Shown one piece after another: positions 1 through 5,612 of a DNA stretch of 5,721 nt. A program made the translations under genes and the position numbers. How positions within the stretch are numbered: position 1 is the first letter of the stretch; every line of letters starts with the position of its first letter. The DNA lies in assembly GCA_027443745.1 (NCBI GenBank), contig DAIAZB010000689.1, positions 1-5,721 on the forward strand. Reading direction: 5' to 3'. Below the pieces are notes generated by a model. It did not search any database and was not told the origin of the DNA. It saw nothing but the letters and a program-made list of their open reading frames with translations. The stretch is from Thiomonas sp. (GTDB lineage Bacteria > Pseudomonadota > Gammaproteobacteria > Burkholderiales > Burkholderiaceae).

Positions 1-2979
1 AAGGTGGGCGAGGACCAGGAGAAAAGCCTGGTCAAGATGTACAACCAGCTGATGCAGAACCTCGACCGCATTCCCCCCGGGGCGATGCAGCCGGTGATCA
101 AGCCGATCAATGTGGATGACGTGCCGATTCTGACCCTCACGCTGTCGTCCGCCAGCATGGGCGGCGTGCAGTTGCGCGACGTCGGTGAAAAGGTCCTGGC
201 GCATTTGCGCAATGTGCCGGGCGTGTCGTTCACCGAAGTGGTGGGCGGCGCGCCGCGGGCCGTGAATGTGTGGATTTCGCCATCCAGGCTGGCCGCTGCC
301 GGCATTCCGCTGGAGCAGCTCGACAAGATTCTGCAAGGCAGCAACGCCGCCGCGCCCATCGGCCATCTGGTCGACGACAACCAGGTCACGCCGGTGCGCG
401 TGGACAGCTTTCTCGGCAACGCACAGCAGGTGGGTGACATCATGATCGGCGCGCCCGGCGGCAAGCCGGTCTACCTCAAGGACGTGGCGCGTGTGGTGGA
501 CGGCCCCGAGCAAGTGGACGATCTGTCGCACTTCGCCTGGGGCCTGGCCGCCAAGGGCAAGCCGCACGGGCAGGAGATGAGCGCCGTCACCCTGGCCATT
601 GCCAAGAAGTCCGGCACCAATGCCGTGGTGGTGGTGCACGACGTGCTGGCCAAGCTCGACACCATCAAGTCTTACGCGCTGCCGCAGGGTGTGCATGTCA
701 CGGTCACGCGTGACGATGGCCACAAGGCCAACGAGGCGGTGAACACCCTGGTCGAACACTTGGTCATCGCCATCGTCAGCGTGTCGCTGCTGCTGTGGTT
801 TTTCCTCGGCTGGCGCGAGGCCGGCATTGTCACCCTCACGGTGCCGCTGACGCTGTTCGCCGTGCTCGCGATCGATCTCATCATCGGCCAGAGCATCAAC
901 CGCATCACCTTGTTCGCGCTCATCTTGTCGCTGGGCCTGCTGGTGGATGGCGCGATCGTGGTGATCGAAAACATCCACCGCCATCTGCACAGCGGGTCCA
1001 AGGGCGACTTCATCTCCACCGTGATCGAGGCCACCAACGAGATCGGAAACCCGACCAATATGGCGACGCTGGCGGTGATCCTGGCCTTCATTCCGATGGC
1101 CTTCGTCAGCGGCATGATGGGTCCGTTCATGCGCCCCATCCCGATCAACGTGCCGGTGGCGATGATCGCCTCGCTGCTGCTTGCGTACATCGTCGTGCCC
1201 TGGGCAGCGCGCGTGTGGTTGAGCAAGAAGGCCGCGCGCGAAGCCCTGGCGCGCAGCGAGGCGCTGGACGAGCAGGGCGCGCGCCAGGACGACAAACTGC
1301 ACACGGCCTACCTCAAGCTCATCGAGCCCATGCTCAAGAGCCGTACTAGGCGCAACCTGATGCTGCTCGCGGTGCTGCTGTTGTTGATTGCGGCGATGTT
1401 GATGCCGGCCTGGCAGTTCATCCGCCCGTCCGGCATGAACGGTCCGCTGTCGCCGCTTGGCGTGGAGCTGAAAATGCTGCCGAACGACAACACCAACACC
1501 TTCCTGGTGCAGGTGGATACGCCGGCCGGCTCATCGCTGGAACGCACCGACGAAGTGGCGCGCGCCGTGGGCGACGTGCTGGCGACCAACCACGATGTGG
1601 TCGATTTCCAGACATTCGTCGGCGAAGCCGCGCCCATCGACTTCGCCTCGCTGGTGCGCGGCGACATGCTCAAGCGTGGCGACAACTTCGCGCAGATCCG
1701 CGTCAATCTGGTCGGCAAGAGCAAGCGCTCGATCGCGTCGCACGCCATCGTGCAGAAGTTCGACCAGCAGCTCGCCGCAGTGCGAGCGCGCTTTCCGTCC
1801 AGCTTCATCAAGCTGTTCGAAACTCCACCCGGCCCGCCCGTGCGTGCGCAGGTCATGGCCGAGTTGTACGGCCCGAACTACGACACCCTGCGCAGTTCCG
1901 CCAAGGATGTGCTGGCCGACTTCGACAAGACCTATGGCCTGATGAACCAGGACGATTCGGTCACGGCAACCACGCGCGAATACCGTATCGTGATCGATCG
2001 CCAGAAAGCGGCGATGTCAGGCATCGTGCCTGGGCAAATCATCCAGCTGCTGCACAACTATGTCTCTGGGCTGAAGGTCGGCACCATCCACGACAACGCG
2101 TCGCTGGAACCGATCCACATCATCGTGCGCGTGCCGCGCGCCGACCGCCAGAGCCCGCAGCAATTGCTCGACGTGCCGATCCAGAATGCGCAGGGCAAGA
2201 TCATTCCGCTAGCCAGCATCGCCACGGTGGAGAAAACCAGCCTGGCCAAGCCGATCGATACCCGCGACCAGCATCCTGTTGTCTATGTGAGCGGCGAGAT
2301 GATCCATTCCAGCCCGGTCTATGCCACGCTCAGCCTGAACTCCAGGCTCGACGGCAAAAAACTGGCCAACGGCACCACCTTCACCACCGGCAACCTCGGT
2401 TTCACCGATACCCCGGCATCCGACCTCAAGGGCTACCAGCTGCTGTGGGGCGGCGAAATGCGCCTGACCCTCGACGTGTTCCGCGACCTGGGCTCGGCCT
2501 TCATGGTGGCGCTGGTCTTCATCTACCTGCTGCTGGTGGCGTACTACAAGTCCTTCCTGCTGCCGGTCATCGTCATGGGCGCGATTCCACTCACCCTCAT
2601 CGGCGTGTTTCCCGGCCACTGGATCACGCACCAGGCATTTACCGCGACGTCGATGATCGGTGTCATCGCCCTGGCGGGCGTGGTGGTGCGCAACTCACTG
2701 CTGCTGATCGACTTCATCCTCGACTACCGCGCCCGCGGCTACAGCCTGCAGGAGTCGGTGGCGCAGGCCGGCGCCGTGCGTCTGCGTCCCATTCTGCTCA
2801 CCGCGCTGGCCATCATCTTCGGCTCGGCCGTGATGGTGTCGGACCCTGTGTTCGGCGGGCTGGCTGTGTCGCTGATCTTCGGCACCCTGCTGTCCACCAT
2901 CCTCACGCTCATTGTGATTCCTCTGCTCTACTACATCTGGCAGATTCGTGTTCCATCATCCCCGCCGCTGCAAGCATGA
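1..2979 (+). CDS. RND-superfamily efflux permease (AcrB/HAE-like ACR_tran), 5'-truncated by window edge
   Basis: This is an inner-membrane proton-driven efflux pump subunit. It would work with a periplasmic adaptor and an outer membrane channel that are not in the window. The reading frame is open from base 1, so the start, TM1 and part of the first periplasmic lobe are missing; 992 residues remain. Visible order: periplasmic porter part (about 1-250), TM2-TM6 (about 254-408), TM7 (about 452-470), second periplasmic lobe (about 471-825), then TM8-TM12 (about 831-982). TM4 carries GLLVDGAIVVIEN with one acidic residue, Asp316 (codon at 946), where AcrB has an Asp pair. TM10 carries VVVRNSLLLIDF with Arg897 (codon at 2689) where AcrB has Lys940. 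The second lobe has the motifs KMLPNDN and ETPPGPPV, which I associate with a poorly characterised HAE-like subgroup. Family assignment is secure. Substrate is unknown: drugs, solvents or metals are all possible, but the CusA/CzcA metal signatures are not evident. Confidence 0.93.
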   Translation, partial: KVGEDQEKSLVKMYNQLMQNLDRIPPGAMQPVIKPINVDDVPILTLTLSSASMGGVQLRDVGEKVLAHLRNVPGVSFTEVVGGAPRAVNVWISPSRLAAAGIPLEQLDKILQGSNAAAPIGHLVDDNQVTPVRVDSFLGNAQQVGDIMIGAPGGKPVYLKDVARVVDGPEQVDDLSHFAWGLAAKGKPHGQEMSAVTLAIAKKSGTNAVVVVHDVLAKLDTIKSYALPQGVHVTVTRDDGHKANEAVNTLVEHLVIAIVSVSLLLWFFLGWREAGIVTLTVPLTLFAVLAIDLIIGQSINRITLFALILSLGLLVDGAIVVIENIHRHLHSGSKGDFISTVIEATNEIGNPTNMATLAVILAFIPMAFVSGMMGPFMRPIPINVPVAMIASLLLAYIVVPWAARVWLSKKAAREALARSEALDEQGARQDDKLHTAYLKLIEPMLKSRTRRNLMLLAVLLLLIAAMLMPAWQFIRPSGMNGPLSPLGVELKMLPNDNTNTFLVQVDTPAGSSLERTDEVARAVGDVLATNHDVVDFQTFVGEAAPIDFASLVRGDMLKRGDNFAQIRVNLVGKSKRSIASHAIVQKFDQQLAAVRARFPSSFIKLFETPPGPPVRAQVMAELYGPNYDTLRSSAKDVLADFDKTYGLMNQDDSVTATTREYRIVIDRQKAAMSGIVPGQIIQLLHNYVSGLKVGTIHDNASLEPIHIIVRVPRADRQSPQQLLDVPIQNAQGKIIPLASIATVEKTSLAKPIDTRDQHPVVYVSGEMIHSSPVYATLSLNSRLDGKKLANGTTFTTGNLGFTDTPASDLKGYQLLWGGEMRLTLDVFRDLGSAFMVALVFIYLLLVAYYKSFLLPVIVMGAIPLTLIGVFPGHWITHQAFTATSMIGVIALAGVVVRNSLLLIDFILDYRARGYSLQESVAQAGAVRLRPILLTALAIIFGSAVMVSDPVFGGLAVSLIFGTLLSTILTLIVIPLLYYIWQIRVPSSPPLQA

Positions 2980-3022
2980 TGGGTTGTTTTACAACTTGTC
3001 ATGCCCGCCGCTGCCCACCCGC

Positions 3023-3051
3023 TTGATACCCGGGAGGGTTTGCATTATTTT
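3023..3051 (+). promoter_or_regulatory. Predicted sigma70-type promoter for the DUF2892-csoR unit
   Basis: TTGATA (3023-3028) matches the -35 consensus at 5 of 6 positions. It is followed by an exact 17-base spacer and TATTTT (3046-3051), which matches the -10 consensus at 4 of 6. A start point around 3058 would give a leader of about 30 bases before the ATG at 3090. This was found by eye; no transcript data support it. Confidence 0.5.
3026..3041 (+). promoter_or_regulatory. Candidate CsoR-family operator (imperfect inverted repeat in the promoter spacer)
   Basis: ATACCC (3026-3031), GGGA, then GGGTTT (3036-3041) forms an inverted repeat with 5 of 6 arm positions paired; a perfect right arm would be GGGTAT. 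A/T-flanked G/C tracts of this kind are typical of CsoR/CstR/RcnR-family operators. The element overlaps the end of the -35 box and sits in the spacer before the -10 box, where a bound tetramer would block RNA polymerase. A CsoR-family gene lies one gene downstream, which supports the inference of autoregulation. Confidence 0.45.
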
Positions 3052-3089
3052 CGACCCCTTGAATCCCATTCCACCGCTGGAGCCTGACC

Positions 3090-3314
3090 ATGACCGTTGA
3101 ACGCTACATCCGCATTTTTGCCGGGACTTTCATTCTGCTGTCCCTCGCACTGGGTGTGCAAGAAAGCCCGATTTTTGTGTCCGAATGGTTCCTGCTGCTG
3201 ACCGCCTTCGTGGGCGCCAACCTGCTGCAGTTCGGGTTCACCAATTTCTGTCCGCTGGGCATCATCCTGAAAAAAGCGGGTGTGCCTGAATCCAAGCTCA
3301 GCTGCGGGAGCTGA
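3090..3314 (+). CDS. DUF2892 / YgaP-like small inner membrane protein
   Basis: This 74-residue protein matches the DUF2892 pattern: an MTVERYIRI opening, a hydrophobic helix (about 8-23), a second helix (about 32-50), then a FTNFCPLGIILKKAGV tail. The tail carries the Cys54-Pro pair usual in this family; a second cysteine is Cys72. In E. coli YgaP the equivalent membrane domain is fused to a rhodanese (sulfurtransferase) domain; here it stands alone. The start is supported by GGAG at 3079-3082, seven bases before the ATG. It has its own predicted promoter and is followed after 122 bases by a CsoR-family repressor on the same strand. DUF2892 proteins are often found near rhodaneses, persulfide enzymes or metal-stress genes, so a link to sulfane sulfur or thiol/metal stress is plausible. 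The molecular function is not established. Confidence 0.85.
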   Translation: MTVERYIRIFAGTFILLSLALGVQESPIFVSEWFLLLTAFVGANLLQFGFTNFCPLGIILKKAGVPESKLSCGS

Positions 3315-3330
3315 ACCGCCTCGGTTCGTC

Positions 3331-3350
3331 TCGCTTGGTCAAGCAAGCGA
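3331..3350 (+). repeat. Perfect 7-bp hairpin upstream of csoR-like gene
   Basis: TCGCTTG, loop GTCAAG, CAAGCGA. It lies 17 bases after the DUF2892 stop and 87 bases before the repressor ATG. There is no run of T after the stem, so it does not look like a standard intrinsic terminator. A processing or stability role, or a regulator binding site, is equally possible. Confidence 0.45.
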
Positions 3351-3424
3351 CGCAGGGCTGACCGCCTCAGTATCATGAAGGCCGACCGATGCGCGATTTC
3401 ACGCCTCCCCACACCCAGCATCCT

Positions 3425-3430
3425 GGAGAG
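3425..3430 (+). promoter_or_regulatory. Ribosome binding site that fixes the csoR-like start
   Basis: GGAGAG lies six bases before the ATG at 3437. It favours this ATG over the upstream in-frame ATG at 3389, which would add 16 residues (MRDFTPPHTQ...) unlike the family's usual N-terminus. Confidence 0.7.
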
Positions 3431-3436
3431 TCCTAC

Positions 3437-3727
3437 ATGACTGTTCTCACCGATCAATCTTCGCGGACCGACATCCTCAATCGCCTCAAGCGCGCCGAGG
3501 GTCAGTTGCGCGGCGTGCAGCGCATGATCGACGAAGGCGAGCCCTGCCTCAAGGTGGCGCAGCAACTCTCGGCGGTGCGCAAGGCGCTGGACAGCACCTT
3601 CGTGCGCATGACCGTGTGCTACATCGAGCAGGAGCTCGACTCCCGCATGGACGGCGGCCCGACCGAGAAAGTCAAGCTCGATTCCATGATGGAAGAAATG
3701 GAAACCCTGTTGAGCCGCATGACCTGA
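3437..3727 (+). CDS. CsoR/RcnR-family (DUF156) transcriptional repressor with atypical sensing residues
   Basis: This is a 96-residue all-helical repressor of the family that includes CsoR (copper), RcnR (nickel/cobalt), FrmR (formaldehyde) and CstR (persulfide). The hallmark helix 1 motif is clear: ILNRLKRAEGQLRGVQRMI (13-31). It is followed by Cys37 and the family motif QQLSAVRKALDS (42-53). By ungapped alignment, the M. tuberculosis CsoR copper ligands Cys36, His61 and Cys65 correspond to Cys37, Tyr62 and Glu66. Two of the three ligands are therefore replaced, and the second CstR cysteine also falls on Glu66. A different cysteine, Cys61, lies one residue before Tyr62. The C-terminal tail (about 68-96) is acidic and Met-rich. 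A binding-like inverted repeat lies in the promoter of the DUF2892 gene upstream. Family membership is secure; the inducer is not. A cysteine-pair thiol or persulfide switch (Cys37/Cys61) is my inference. Confidence 0.9.
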   Translation: MTVLTDQSSRTDILNRLKRAEGQLRGVQRMIDEGEPCLKVAQQLSAVRKALDSTFVRMTVCYIEQELDSRMDGGPTEKVKLDSMMEEMETLLSRMT

Positions 3728-3733
3728 AGAACC

Positions 3734-3775
3734 GGCGGTTTTCGGCTGCCGCCCTCTGGGCACCCGCAAACCGCC
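3734..3775. terminator. Possible bidirectional hairpin between convergent csoR-like gene and mnmA
   Basis: GGCGGTTT (3734-3741) and AAACCGCC (3768-3775) are a perfect 8-bp inverted repeat around a 26-base loop. It lies wholly in the 56-base gap between two converging stop codons. A competing 5-bp stem, GGCGG/CCGCC (3734-3738 and 3749-3753), exists inside it. Neither strand has a T tract after the stem, so rho-independent termination is uncertain; position is the main argument. Confidence 0.35.
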
Positions 3776-3783
3776 TCGTCCAC

Positions 3784-4953
3784 TCAGGCGCGGACGATCA
3801 CGGGCGTCCTTGCCTCGACCACGGGGTTGCCTGTCGCGGTGATGATGCCGCCCCCCAGGCAAACCTCTCCCGCATAGAGCACAGCCGACTGGCCGGGAGT
3901 GGATGCCCACTGCGGCGTGTCGAAGGCCAGCGCAACGCTGTCGCCTTCCAACGCGGCGATGCGACAGCGGCTATCGGCCTGGCGATAGCGCGTCTTGGCG
4001 CTAAGAGCACCTCCGGCAGGGCTCGGCAAGCCATCGTCAGCCGTGCCGGCGCTGGGTGCGACGCCCGCCACCCAACTGCAATCGCTGGCTCTCAGGCTTG
4101 CGCTCAACAGCCACGGATGGTCGTGGCCCTGCGTCACATAGAGGGTATTGCTGGCCATGTCCTTGCGCGCCACGAACCAAGGCTCGCCACTGCCGTCCTT
4201 GCTGCCGCCCAGACCAATGCCCTTGCGCTGCCCCAGGGTGTAGAACGCCAGGCCGACATGCTCGCCAAGCAGGCGCCCATCGGGTGTTTTCATCGGCCCG
4301 GGGCGCGTCGGCAGGTAACGGTTGAGAAACTCACGAAACGGCCGCTCGCCGATGAAGCAGATTCCGGTCGAGTCCTTTTTGCGCGCGTTGTGCAGGCCGA
4401 TTTCCGCAGCGATGCGGCGCACCTCGGTTTTGTGCAGCGTTCCCACCGGGAACAAGGTCTTGGACAACTGCGCCTGATTCAGCCGATGCAGGAAATAGCT
4501 CTGGTCCTTGGATGGATCGAGACCGCGCAACAGTTCAAATCCCTGGGCCGTCCGGCGGACCCGGGCGTAATGGCCCGTGGCGATTTTCTCCGCGCCCAGG
4601 CGCATGGCATGGTCGAGAAACGCCTTAAACTTGATTTCGGCGTTGCACAGCACATCGGGGTTGGGCGTGCGCCCGGCGGCGTATTCGCGCAGGAATTCGG
4701 AGAACACGCGGTCTTTGTACTCGGCGGCGAAATTCACCGCTTCGATGTCAATGCCGATGCGGTCGGCCACGCTCACCGCATCCAGCCAGTCTTGACGCGA
4801 CGAGCAGTGTTCGCTGTCGTCATCGTCCTCCCAATTTTTCATGAACAAGCCGACGACGTCGTAGCCCTGCTGCTTCAGAAGCCAGGCGGAAACGGATGAA
4901 TCGACGCCACCGGACAGGCCGACGACGATGCGGGACTTGGGACTGGACAGCAT
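3784..4953 (-). CDS. mnmA: tRNA-specific 2-thiouridylase MnmA
   Basis: MnmA uses ATP to activate C2 of U34 in tRNAs for Lys, Glu and Gln, then inserts sulfur delivered as a persulfide, giving s2U34; it acts in the cytoplasm. From the ATG at 4953 the protein has 389 residues. Visible motifs: PP-loop SGGVDSS (14-20), [10 protein letters not shown] (37-46), NPDVLCN with Asp100 and nucleophile Cys103, TGHYARV, KDQSYFL (149-155), [10 protein letters not shown] with Cys199, and the C-terminal beta domain with AKTRYRQ and [10 protein letters not shown]. Cys103 and Cys199 correspond to E. coli Cys102 and Cys199, so the enzyme looks intact. It is slightly longer than E. coli MnmA (about 368) because of a Gly/Ala/Pro-rich insertion near residues 300-317. 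It follows nudJ by nine bases. An in-frame TTG at 4959, two codons upstream, is an alternative start. Confidence 0.97.
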   Translation of the reverse strand: MLSSPKSRIVVGLSGGVDSSVSAWLLKQQGYDVVGLFMKNWEDDDDSEHCSSRQDWLDAVSVADRIGIDIEAVNFAAEYKDRVFSEFLREYAAGRTPNPDVLCNAEIKFKAFLDHAMRLGAEKIATGHYARVRRTAQGFELLRGLDPSKDQSYFLHRLNQAQLSKTLFPVGTLHKTEVRRIAAEIGLHNARKKDSTGICFIGERPFREFLNRYLPTRPGPMKTPDGRLLGEHVGLAFYTLGQRKGIGLGGSKDGSGEPWFVARKDMASNTLYVTQGHDHPWLLSASLRASDCSWVAGVAPSAGTADDGLPSPAGGALSAKTRYRQADSRCRIAALEGDSVALAFDTPQWASTPGQSAVLYAGEVCLGGGIITATGNPVVEARTPVIVRA

Positions 4954-4962
4954 ACGCAAATT

Positions 4963-5457
4963 TTAGGTGCCCCTGCCTTCAGCCTGCAGCGCCAGCACGC
5001 TGGAATGGGTCGTCACCAGGTCGAGCGGGTAGCGCTTGCCGGCGAGATGATCTTCCACGCATTGCAGCACCAGCGGGCTGCGATGCCGCGACTGGCTGGC
5101 GCGCACCTCCTCGGGCGTCAGCCAAAGCGTGCGGACGATGCCATGATCCAGTTCGCGCCCGGCCAGACATGCTCCCACGCCGCCGCGGAACGCGAAGCGC
5201 AGGTAAGTCACATCCTCGCCTGGGCGCTGGAAGCGCGACAGGTACACGCCCACCAGCCCGTCGGGTGCGAACTCACGGGTGGTTTCCTCCAGTGCTTCGC
5301 GCACGACGCCCTGCAACGGGCTTTCGCCCGGCTCCAGATGACCGGCCGGATTATTCAGGCGCAGGCCCTCCTGGGTATGTTCCTCCACCAGCAAAAAGCG
5401 GCCGTCTTGCTCAATGATGGCGGCAACGGTGACACTCGGTTTCCAGACTTGGCGCAT
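4963..5457 (-). CDS. nudJ: NudJ-type Nudix hydrolase
   Basis: This 164-residue Nudix hydrolase cleaves a nucleoside diphosphate linked to another group. E. coli NudJ (YmfB) acts on HMP-pyrophosphate, thiamine pyrophosphate and nucleoside di/triphosphates. The protein opens WKPSVTVAAIIEQDGRFLLV. The Nudix box runs from Gly39 to about Thr60 as GHLEPGE-x7-REALEETT, with metal-binding Glu54, Glu57 and Glu58 intact. The usual Gly after EEx is Thr60; I recall NudJ-type proteins commonly lacking that Gly. The C-terminal RSPLVLQCVEDHLAGKRYPL stretch fits the same family. The start at 5457 was chosen because family homology begins there and AGAGG lies seven bases upstream (5465-5469). The frame stays open to 5592, but those extra 45 residues are not Nudix-like. 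nudJ and mnmA are also adjacent in E. coli, which supports both calls. Exact substrate here is inferred only. Confidence 0.88.
   Translation of the reverse strand: MRQVWKPSVTVAAIIEQDGRFLLVEEHTQEGLRLNNPAGHLEPGESPLQGVVREALEETTREFAPDGLVGVYLSRFQRPGEDVTYLRFAFRGGVGACLAGRELDHGIVRTLWLTPEEVRASQSRHRSPLVLQCVEDHLAGKRYPLDLVTTHSSVLALQAEGRGT
4970..4974 (-). promoter_or_regulatory. Probable Shine-Dalgarno for mnmA, inside the nudJ 3' end
   Basis: AGGGG on the minus strand lies within the last codons of nudJ, just before its TAA. It is 10 bases from the TTG at 4959 and 16 bases from the ATG at 4953. The spacing suits the TTG better, while the codon suits the ATG. Translation coupled to nudJ termination would explain either. 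Confidence 0.35.
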
Positions 5458-5612
5458 GGGTCGGCCTCTGCAAGGGGAGTAGCAAATTGTTCCATCAAAC
5501 CCTCCGGTTCTCCCGAGGGCCGGTTGCCGCGTTTGCACCCGAAGGCCTCGCTTCGGTAAGAATATTGGGTGGATTGCACAAGGTTTCCCCACCCCGACAA
5601 GGAGAATCTGGG
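5458..5612. other. Divergent intergenic region between nudJ-mnmA and pntA-like gene
   Basis: This 155-base region must hold promoters for both directions, but no strong one stands out. A weak candidate toward pntA is TTGCAC (5533-5538), an 18-base spacer and TAAGAA (5557-5562); each box matches consensus at only 3 of 6 positions. Structure is more obvious. CCGAAG-GCCTCG-CTTCGG (5539-5556) is a perfect 6-bp hairpin in the candidate spacer. GGGTGG (5567-5572) and CCACCC (5589-5594) form a 6-bp stem ending four bases before the pntA Shine-Dalgarno. CCCTC (5500-5504) and GAGGG (5515-5519) could pair, and CCGGTT occurs twice (5504-5509, 5520-5525). Confidence 0.4.
5599..5604 (+). promoter_or_regulatory. 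Shine-Dalgarno for pntA-like gene
   Basis: AAGGAG, a strong match to the anti-Shine-Dalgarno complement, lies eight bases before the ATG at 5613 and fixes that start. Confidence 0.8.

Larger units (their letters stand above)
2980..3089 (+). other. Intergenic region between RND permease and DUF2892 gene
   Basis: This 110-base gap has no credible gene. Just after the permease stop lies a small palindrome, GTTGT-TTT-ACAAC (2983-2995). It has only a 5-bp stem and no T tract behind it, so it is not a convincing terminator. The second half contains the promoter and inverted repeat listed separately and a GGAG ribosome binding site at 3079-3082. The presence of a promoter here suggests that the DUF2892 gene starts its own transcript and is not simply the tail of the RND operon. 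Confidence 0.6.
3315..3436 (+). other. Spacer between DUF2892 gene and csoR-like gene, with hairpin and direct repeat
   Basis: No gene is visible. The spacer contains a perfect 7-bp inverted repeat, TCGCTTG (3331-3337) and CAAGCGA (3344-3350), around a 6-base loop, with no T tract after it. Either side of the hairpin lie two near-identical copies of a short direct repeat: GCTGAACCGCCTCGGT (3310-3325) and GCTGACCGCCTCAGT (3357-3371). No clear second promoter was found, so the two flanking genes may share a transcript, with the hairpin acting as a partial terminator or RNA stability element. Confidence 0.5.

Noticed and set aside
672..1304. Minus-strand frame of 210 codons opposite the RND permease
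   Set aside because: It is a shadow of conserved permease transmembrane codons; no ribosome binding site or known domain was seen.
2983..2995. GTTGT-TTT-ACAAC palindrome after the RND stop as a terminator
   Set aside because: The stem is only five AT-rich base pairs and no T tract follows.
3389..3436. Longer N-terminus for the csoR-like protein from ATG 3389
   Set aside because: The 16 extra residues are not typical of the family, and GGAGAG at 3425-3430 is well placed for the ATG at 3437.
3104..3910. Minus-strand frame of 268 codons covering the DUF2892 and csoR-like genes
   Set aside because: It runs antisense across two genes with good family matches and across both intergenic gaps; its His/Arg-rich translation resembles no family I know.
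3616..4899. Long + strand open frame (427 codons) opposite mnmA
   Set aside because: It is fully antisense to a clear MnmA with intact motifs, starts inside the csoR-like gene, and its translation is low-complexity Arg/Ala/Gly-rich with no recognisable domain. Such frames are common in GC-rich DNA.
5005..5559. + strand frame of 184 codons opposite nudJ
   Set aside because: It is antisense to a clear Nudix hydrolase and has no recognisable domain.
5458..5592. Upstream extension of nudJ by 45 residues to a start at 5592
   Set aside because: The extra residues do not look Nudix-like, cover the hairpin-rich intergenic region, and the ATG at 5457 has its own AGAGG and begins the family-typical sequence.
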